In this document: positions 1 to 9,400 of the stretch, piece by piece | How the letters are laid out: each line of letters opens with the position of its first letter | Numbering within the stretch: the stretch's first letter is position 1 | Origin: Planctomycetota bacterium | GTDB lineage: Bacteria; Planctomycetota; Phycisphaerae; Phycisphaerales; SM1A02 | Length of the DNA stretch: 21,819 nucleotides | Assembly: GCA_027295435.1 (NCBI GenBank) | Contig: JAPUKX010000043.1 | Coordinates: forward strand, 1-21,819 | Direction: 5' to 3' | The notes under the pieces: generated by a model | What the model was told of the DNA's origin: nothing | Database searches by the model: none | The model's input: the letters and a program-made list of their open reading frames with translations, nothing else | Made by a program: the position numbers and the translations under genes

Positions 1-405
1 GTGACCTCAAGGATCACGCCGGTGTCAATGAACTCGACGAGGGTTTGTTGGACGCCACCCAGGGTGATGATGGTCCCGGTCGGCCGGCCGATGTTCTCCC
101 CCACCTGGATCCGGGCCGTCTGGTTGTTCGCGGCCATCACCGAGGGATTGCTGAGCACCTGGAGTCGGCCCTGGGATTCCAGCGCCCGCAGCAGGAGGTT
201 GAAGTCGCTGGTGGCGACGGAGATGTTCGGCACGCCAAGGCTGGAGACAAAGGCGCTGGATAATGCGGAGGCGCCACTGACGAGGAGCTGATCACCGCGG
301 TATGGACCGGCCTCAAATGAAGCGTCGAACCCCCATTCGTCGGTGGTATCGAGCGTCACCTCAGCCAGCAGTACTTGAATCAGAACCTGCGGCGGATCGA
401 CGTCC
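1..405 (-). other. Secretin pore (beta-barrel) domain of gspD, partial
   Basis: The translation after the last N-module reads VDPPQVLIQVLLAEVTLD, matching the opening strand of the Secretin family domain. Further on it reads LLRALESQGRLQVLSNPSV, then MAANNQTARIQVGENIG, then DTGVILEV. These correspond to the conserved core of GspD and PilQ: the 'vlS-P-l-a-dN--A-i-vG' motif and the following transmembrane strands. The amphipathic lip, the final strands and any pilotin-binding S domain would lie beyond the left edge. This identifies the whole giant frame as a secretin and not merely a repeat protein. Confidence 0.9.
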
Positions 406-3400
406 AACTCGGCGATCATGTCTCTAACTCGCTGCATGTACCGGGGGCTGGCGCTGACCAGCACGGTATTGGAGTTGTCATCGCCGACGATGGTGATCTC
501 CCGCTCCATCAGCCTGGCCGCGGACCCAATCTGGTCGACGCTGAACGTGCCTATGAGTTTGCGCTGCTCCTGTTCGACGAAATCGCTGATCACGCGGGCG
601 ATCTCGCCGGCGACGGCATTGCGCAGCTGATACACAAAGACTTCCCGCTCGTTCGCCTCTAAGCTGTCCAGTTCGGCCACGACCTGGGCCACGAGGTCCA
701 GATAGTTGGGGGTTCCGGAGACCAGTAGGCTGTTGGTGCGGCTATCAACGGTGATCGACAGTTGCTGTCGCTCGTCCGGCACCGCGGTCAGCTCGGTTGT
801 TTCCAGCCCGGCGTACGTGCCGGCCTGGCCGGGCTCGACTCCGGCCTCATCTTCGGTGATCGTTGATTCGCGTGGTCTGAGCACGAGCAGATTGCCCTGG
901 CGGGAAAGGTTGAACAGGTCCGTGAGGATCTCCGCCATCGCCAGCGCATCTGCGTTCTGAAGCTTGAAGATGCGAATGTTCTGCGCGCCGGTGCTGGAGG
1001 CATCCATATCGCGGATCATCCGCTCGATCATCTCCATCGCCGCTGCGGGAGCAGAGACAATCACGGTGTTGGTGCGAAGGTCGGGGGTCAACGTGATCGA
1101 CTCGCGGATCGCGGCGCTCACCTCCATCTCGGTGACCCGATCGCCGGTCTCGTCAGATTGTTCCACGGCGACCTCGCGCAGATACTTGAGCACGATCGCC
1201 TGCTTGGCGCCGCGCCGAGCTCCGATGCCCCGGCCGGAAAGCACGTTCTGGATCAGGCTGACCGTCTCCAGCGCGTTCGCGGACGTGAGCGGGATGTACT
1301 TGATCTCAACGACGACGGCCGGTCTGGCCCCATCCAACTGAGCCACCAGATGTTTGATTGCGCCGACGTCTGCCGGTGGAGCGTTGACAAGCACCGCGTT
1401 GAGTCGCTCGTCCGCCATCACCCGCACAGTGTTAGGGCCGCGAGCGCGGTTGGCTTCATCGACATACATCTCGCCGAGCAGATCGACGATGTCAACGGCC
1501 CGGCTGCTGGCCAGTTGAATCAGCTCGACTTGTCCCCCGCCGACCGCGCCGGCCTCCGCCTTGGTCAGGGCCCCGATCAGGTCGCGGATCGCCTGGAGGT
1601 TCTCACTGCTGGCGGCGACGATGAGGCTGTTGCTGGCGGTGTCGGGCTCAATGCTGACACGATCCGACGGAGTGCTTGCCGCGCCCAGCGATTGCTGCCG
1701 CTGTCTCATCAACTGCTGCAACCGCGGCGCAAGCAGCTCCGCGCGCATGGTGTCAAGCGCGATCACGTGCAGGCCGACGGCGGGATTGACCGGGGCCGCT
1801 TCGAGCCTGACCACAAGGCCGCGAATCGACGCCATGTCCTCTGGATTTGCTGCTACCAGCAAGCTGTTACTGCGAAGATCGGTCAACACCAGTGGTTGCT
1901 GGCTTTGCCGCAGTTCGGCCGGCAAGTCCGCATAGCGCCTGGCCATAATCGTGTTGATGGTCTCGGCGATCCGCTCGACGTTGCCAGAGCTCATCGTCAG
2001 AACCTCTATAAGGGCGTCATCCATCAGTGTGGAAGCGTCCAACTCCTGCGCGAGCCGCAGGATCACCTCGTACGATCCGTGTCCCGCGGCGATCACCAGG
2101 CTGTTGGTGCGGAGGTCGGCAACGATCGTGGTCCGTTCAAGATCGGCCGTCTCGGGTTCCACTTCGCGCAGCCGCTCCAACCGGGCATCCATCAACTGCT
2201 GAATCACTGAGGCCAAACGCGTCGCCGACGCGTTCTTCAGCTCGATCCGTCGAATCTCACCCAACTGGGGTGCAAGCTCGGCATCAAGCGTTTCGAGAAG
2301 CCGCTCCAACACTACAAAGCTGCGCGGGCTGGTGGCGACCACCAGCGCATTGGTGCGCTCATCCGCCTGGGCGATGACTCGATCGTCCGCCCGTATCGCC
2401 CCGGACTGCACCTGCTGATCGAACAGGCGGGTGATGGTGGTCGCCAGTCGCGTCGCCGACGCGTGGTTGATGGGATAAATCCGCACCACCGCGCCGGGCG
2501 CCGCAGCCTCCACGTCAAGCATCTTCACGAGTTCGGTGACCACCTCGAGGTTCATCGGCGTGCCTACGAGGATCAGCGCGCCCAGCTTCGGTTCCGGGCG
2601 AATGACCAGCCGCGTCATCGGCTGGAACACGTCGGATTCGAGCACCTGCCCGCCGTTCTCCTTCATCCGAGCCATGCGCAGCCGGGCCACCTGTCGCTGA
2701 ATCGGACTTGCCTGGGGCAAGCTGGCAGTCCCATCGACCAGAATCGCCTGCAAGGTCTCGGCGAGGTCCGAGGCGTCAGCGTAGCGAAGCGGCACGATCC
2801 GCGGCTCGACCCAACCGGTGGCGACATCGGAGTCGAGGCGCTTCGAGAGCACCTCGACCAGAGCGACCGCGTCTTCCTTCCCGGCCACGATCACCGTGTT
2901 GGTGCGGCCATCCACGCTGATGGCAATCTCATCGAGCAGCGCCCGGCCGACCATCCCCCCCGGCACGCCCCGCACTTGACTCCCGGGCACGCCGCCGAGC
3001 TTCTTCCCCTGCGCGAACATGTCACCGACGATCCGGGCGAACTGATCAGCGGCGATATTCTGCAGCGGAAATAGTTGCACCGTCACCGCATCGGTGATCG
3101 GCAATTGATCGAAGAGCTCGACGATCTCAGCCAGGGCGTCGATGTTGTCAGCGGTGGAGCTGATCACCAACGCGTTGAGCGAAGCATCGGCGATAACCCG
3201 AATCGGCATGGTCAGATCCAGTCGCAGATCACCTTCGCCAAGCCCGTCGCGCCTCACCGAGAGTCGGCGAACCTGCTCCTGCACGGCCCGGGCGAGAGCA
3301 GTGTTGGCTTGCTGATCGGCCGGCGAGAGCATCTGGTTGATAATCTGCGCCAACGCCGCAGCCTGGGCGTTGCGAAGCCTGATCACGCGCACCTGAGCCT

Positions 3401-6400
3401 CGGCAAGCTCCGGCTCGGCGTCGATCGCCTTGAGCAGCCCCACGATCACCTCGCGATCCACCGGATTGGCCACAACCACAATCGCCCGGCGACCCCGCAA
3501 TACCGCGACCTTGATCGGCTCACTCACGAGACGCGAAACTGAGTCGGCGGGCTGCGGCTTGTCGAGCCCAATCGTTTCGATCACTGATTTAGCGGCGTCC
3601 GGCGAGATGTTTTCCAGCTCGATGATGAAGATGCTGTGGCCGGCCGGGGGCATCAGCCCGTCGAGCTGACGCACCGTCGTCTCGATCTCGGCGAAGATCG
3701 CGGCTGTGCACGCAATCACCAGGCTGTTGCCGGCGGGGTCCACCTGAATGGATAGCGGCAGCTCAGCCTGCCCGGCCTTGGCTGCAAACGCTTCGGTGAT
3801 GGCGGAAGCGATTCGAGCCGCCGGTGCCGACTTGAGCTTCAGCACATGCACCGAGACGCCCTGCTGGGATGCCTCGGTTTGCAGCGCTTCGGCCAGCGCT
3901 TTGATCTGGCGGAACTCATCATCCTCGGCCCGAACGATGATCGTGTTGGAGGCCGCGTCGGCCACGATGCGGAGGCTCTTGCGGCCACGATCGCCCGCGG
4001 TCTGCTCGTAGATCTGCGTAAGCGATTCGGCGAGCTGCTGGGGACTACCGGCAGTCACGAGAATGAGCTTCGGCGCCGGAAGCTTCGCATAGTCGGCGAC
4101 GTCGAGCTGCTCGATGATCTGCTCAATCTTGCGAATGTTCGAGCGACTTGCGGAGACGATCAGAGAGTTGGTCAGCGGCTCGGCTGAGGCCCGCACCCAC
4201 TCCTCGGCCTCGACCAGCACCGTAGGCAGAGGTGCCTCGCGCCGCTCATCGTCCTGGCTGATCCGCCGAGACCCAGGCTCGACACCGCTGCTGGGCCCCC
4301 GCGGTAACTGGGCCGCAAACGCATCGTTGATCGCTCCGGCCACCGACCGGGCATCGGCATAGATCAGCGGGATGACCCGCAACTGAAGCGACGCGTCATA
4401 CTCCTCGCTGTCGAGCTTGCTCAGCAGCGCTCGAATGCTCTCCCACTCGGCTTCATCGGCAGTAATGACCAGACTGTTCGTCGCAGGATCGGCGACTATT
4501 CGCGCGTTGAGCTTGCCCGGCGTGTCGGCTTCATAAGCCAGCGGGCCATAGAACACCGACAGCGCCTCCTGCACCTGTTCCGCCTGCGCGAATTGCAGCG
4601 GGACAAAGTCGGTGATGCGATGCTTTTGTGAAGGTTGATCCATCTCGGCAACGATGCGTTCGATCTGCTTGAATTGATCCGCGGTCGCGGCGATGATCAG
4701 CTGATTCTCCAGCCGGTGGTAATCGATTCGCGGTTCCAACCGGGCGTCGTCTCGACCGCGCATGAACTGGCGAAGCGTATAGCTGACGTCCTGGGCCAGC
4801 GCGTGCTTGAGCGGGATGATGCGGTATTCCACGGGGCTTGCCGCCGGCACCTCGTCCAGTTGCGCGATCAGCGCTTCCAGAACCGGGAACGACTCTCGCG
4901 TTGCGGTGATGACCAGGCTGTTGGACCGCCGATCTGCGACGATCTTCGCTCTTACTTCAACGGCCGGCGCTTCGGAGTCTTCGAGGCCGATGGTGATGCC
5001 CGAGGTCTCGCCACGCTCATCCAGTTGAAGCGTCTCGGTCAGGATGCGCACGGCTTCTTCGGCGCGGGCGCCCTTAAGGGTATAGGTGCGGATCATCGTC
5101 TCGTCATTGGCTGACGGCGAATCGAGACGTTCGATAAGCGCTTTGGTCTGGGCGAACTGCTCCTGAGGCGAGTTGATAATCAGGCTGTTGGTGCGAACAT
5201 CGGGCGTCACCACCACGCCTTGACCGCCCCGGCGGCCGAACTGCTGGCGGACAATGCGAGCAATCTCCGCGGCGTCGCCCTCGGCCAGGGCCACGATCTC
5301 GATCACCCGCCCGCCGGACACATCCGGCTGGTCAAGCCGCGCGAGCAGATCTCGAATCGTGGCAAGATCGTCGGCGTCGGCGGAAACGATCAGAGTGTTG
5401 GCGGATCGGCTGGCGGCGATCGTTGCCGTGGGCGGCGCCGCGCCCGTCGCCCGCGCCCGGTCTCGAAGAAACCCCTTGAGCGTCTGGGCCAGCTCTTGGG
5501 CCTGAGCAAACTCAACCGGCAGCACCGCGATGCTCTGGTCGGCCGGCGCAACTTGCTCATCGATGGACGCAATCAACTGGCCGATCTCATCGTGCTGCTT
5601 CACTGAGCCGAACACGAGCAACACCTTGCTCCGCTCATCCGTGCGGACTTTGATCTCCGTCGGATCGGGCGGCTCCCACCACCGGCGGCTGCGGGTCGTG
5701 TCCGTGTAGGTCTCGCGAATGACGTCCGCGACGATATTCACGTCGGCATGTTTGAGTTGGTAGAGCTTGACGAGGCGCTGCTCGCCTTGCGGCTGCGGGG
5801 CGTCGAGAATCTCAATCAACTTCTCGACGACCTCAAACTTATCGCCCTCGCCGGTCACGATCAAGGCGTTGAGACGAGCATCCGCTCGCACGGCGACGGT
5901 CCCCTGGCTGCGGCGCTGCGGGGCCCGGAACCGGCTGGAAAAGAAGAAGAACGGCCCCTGGTTCCAAGTCAGGTCGCTCACCAGGTTCTGAACGGTGTCC
6001 TCAATCTCGGTTGCCTTGGCGTGGCGCAGCTCGAAGACTCGGAAACTCAGCATCTGGCTGGCTGCAGGCGTATCGAACTGTTCGACAAGCTGGGTGATCT
6101 CATCAAAGTCCTCATCGGAGGCGGCCACCAGCAAGGTATTGCTGTTGGCATCGCCGATGATTGAGACGCGCCTGGCCTGCTCGCGCCGGCCACGCCCCGC
6201 CGAGGCGATCTTCGCCCGGTCGTCATAGAGCCTTTGCAGCGCCGATGCCACCGCGTTGGCGTCGGCACGCTCCAGCACGATGGTGCGGACCTTGAATTCG
6301 CTGGTCGGCCGGCGATCGATTTCCTTCAGCACCTCGTCGATTTCAGCCATCACTTCCTCGGTGGCGCGAACCAGAAGAACACCCGTGGCATCATCCGGAA

Positions 6401-9400
6401 CAATCAGCGTCGTCGCCCGACGAGCCTGGTCCGAGCCGATCACTACCCGGTTCAAGATATTCGCGGCCTCCTGCGGTTGAGCCGCGGCAAGCTCGATCAT
6501 CCGTAGCGGATAGTGGTCCTCGCCGAGTTTGCGATCGAGCTGCTCGAGCAACGCGTCAACCTCGGCCAACTGCTCGGGGGCTGCGGTCACCAGCAGTGTG
6601 TTGGTCCGCTCATCCGCGGCGAACTCCGGCTGAATCGCGCCGGGTCCCAGTTCGCTGCGCATGCTGAAGAACCTCGTACGAAAAACGTTCCGCAGCGTGG
6701 CCGACAGCTCGCCGGCCTTGGCGTGTTGAAGCGGATACAACTTCAGAGTCGTCTGCACGCTGAGAGGCGCCTGGTCCAGAAGCTCGATGACCTGATCAAC
6801 GAATGCAATCGCCTCCGGCGGGCCCATGACGATGAGGGTATTGGTTTGCGGATCGCCGGCCACCCGCACGCGATCGGGGTCAAACACCGCCTCGATGGAC
6901 TTTTCCTCAAGCAACAGCTTGATCTTGAGATCTCGCGTCCGCTGCGCCTGCCCGCCGCGGGTGGGCGCGCCCGGGTCGAGCATCCGGCGAACACTGGCGG
7001 CTGCCCGATCCGCAGTGATCTTCTCCAACGAATAGACCTTCACCACAATCTGTTCGGTCATCGGCGGCTGGGAAATGGCGGCGATGAGGTCGCCGACGAT
7101 CTCAAAGTCACTGTCGTTGCAGACGACGATCAGCGCGTTGTTGACTTGATCCGAGATGACGGCTGCGCGGCGGCGCAGATCGCCGCGCCGTCCGCCGGGC
7201 GGCGTCATCTGCGATAGCGTCTGGCCAACCAGCCTGGCCGTTGCTTGGGCATCGGCTCCCAATGGCAGGCCGATGTAGCGGATCTTACCCGGCGCCGCTG
7301 GAATCTGCTCCACCAGTTGCCGGGCGAGATCGGCAACTCGATCAATCGCCCGCGGCGGGCCTACCAAGATCAGACTGTTCGTTGCGGGATCCACGGCGAT
7401 AGTGATCCCGGACGACGTATCAGGATCATCCGCATCATCCTGGGCCTCGACCTCCTCGTCACCCACAACGGCAAACGTCATCACGACGATCGACGACCAG
7501 ACGCCTTGGGGTGGCCTCGGCAGCGCTGAGCTCGGCTCGGGAGATTCCTCTTCCTCTTCCTCGGTGGGTTGACGACGATGAAGCAGTTGGTCAATCGAAA
7601 TGATCTCAACCGCCGGGCCGCGATCGAGCAGGCGTTGAAGGGTTCTGGCAAGGTCTTCGGCTGAGGCCTTGGACCGGTCGATGGGCAGCATCCGCATCTG
7701 GCGAGAGGTGACGATCGTGGCTCGATCGATCTGCCCGACGAGTTGCCGAATGGTCTCAAACTGCGCCTCCGTGGCTAGGACCAGCAGGCTGTTGCTGGCC
7801 GAGTCCACGCGGATTGTCGGCGTCGCGTCGAGCTGTGTATCTTCGGCGAAGATCGCTTCAAGATTGGTCGCCAACTCCGAAGCGTCGGCGTTCCGGACGA
7901 CCAACACCCCAACGGAGCGCTTCACAGCACCGCCAACCTCGGCGGGATCAACATCGAGTTGAGCAACCATTTGCTCGGCGACATTCAGGAGTGCCGCGGG
8001 CGCGGCGATGACCACCGCATTGAGCTTCGCATCGGCGGCCACGCGCACGGTGGGCACCGATTCACGTCGTTGCTGCTGCACCTGCAGATAGCCCAGCCGA
8101 GCCCAGCTCGGAAGCGAATTGACATCGATCAGCTCCTCGCGGGCCAGCAGTTGTTCAACGACCGGTGCGACGCTCTCCGCTCGGGCGTGTCTGAGAAACA
8201 CCGTGCGCACCTGCAGTTGATCAACCGGGCCGGTGCTATCGAGCCCGGCGATGATCGACTCAATGTGCTGAAGTTGTGTCGGCGTAGCGGTGACGATCAG
8301 GGAGTTGCTCGACGGCTCAGCGGACACCGCAGCGCGAGGCCTGCCCGGCTGATGGGCGGCCTTCACGTCCATCGCGCTGCGCAAAGCATTGGCCACTTCC
8401 GTGGCGTCGGCCTGGACGAGACTGAAAATACGCACATCAACCGCCTCGGCTTCACCGCGCGGTTGATCAAGCTGGCTGATCAACTGCGCGGCGATCGGCA
8501 TCAACTCCGATGCAGCGCTGATCAACACGCGATTGCCGGCGGCGTCGGCGGTGACGGTCGGCTGGCTGACAGTCAGGCCAGCGCGATCCGCCGCAAGCAG
8601 CGTCTTCGGCCAGCGGGCCCGATCCTGCAACATTGCATTGGCCGCGCGCGCCACGACCGCCGCGTCGCTATGCCGCATCACAATCAGCTGGAGGTCCATC
8701 GACGGCGGGGTCTTGGTGGATTCATCCCATTGAACCAACAGGTCCACCGCCTGCTGCGTTTCGGCCTGCGTACCGATGACAACAATAGCCCCCGCGCGCG
8801 GCTCGGCGATCAGTTGGAGCGTTGACCGCCGGCCCCCGGAGCGCGATGATTCAATGATGCGCCTCACAGTCTGCGCCAAGACCGTCGGATCGGCACTGAC
8901 CGGCGTGAACGTCTCGATGGTCAGGTCGGCCGTTTCCTGGGGTCCGTCGAGCACCGACACCAGGGTCTTGACCGTTTCGACATCGTTGATCAATCCGGAG
9001 ACGATCAGGGACTTGCCATCCGGGCCCCGAAGCAGCTTCGTGGCCGCACGTTGACGGTCGTTGAGCAGACTCCTCACCGTGGCGGTGATCGCATCGGGAT
9101 CGGCGTACTCAACGTCAACGACGGCGATGGTGCGCTGCGGCTCGGCCGGTTCCGCCGCCGCCCCGTCAATTTCGCGCAGAAGCGAGGCCGCTTCCGCAAT
9201 CGCCGACTCCGTACCGACCAGCATGACCTTCCCAAGTTCGTCCAGTGGCATAATCGTCGGCTGCTGGTCTTCGGGCAGCTTCGCATAGAGCTGCGTGAGC
9301 TTCTCGGCCGCATCCTGGGGCGCAAGCCGCGATAGCGAGAAGGCCCGAACCGAACGTCCCGACTCAGCCGCCGGCACATCGAGCAGGGCAATCGTTTCCC

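Noticed and set aside
1158..2210. A 350-codon open frame on the plus strand inside the secretin gene, with several others of 100-230 codons between 1 and 10270
   Set aside because: They are antisense to a continuous minus-strand frame with clear secretin motifs. Their residue composition is not protein-like, and high GC content makes such shadow frames common.
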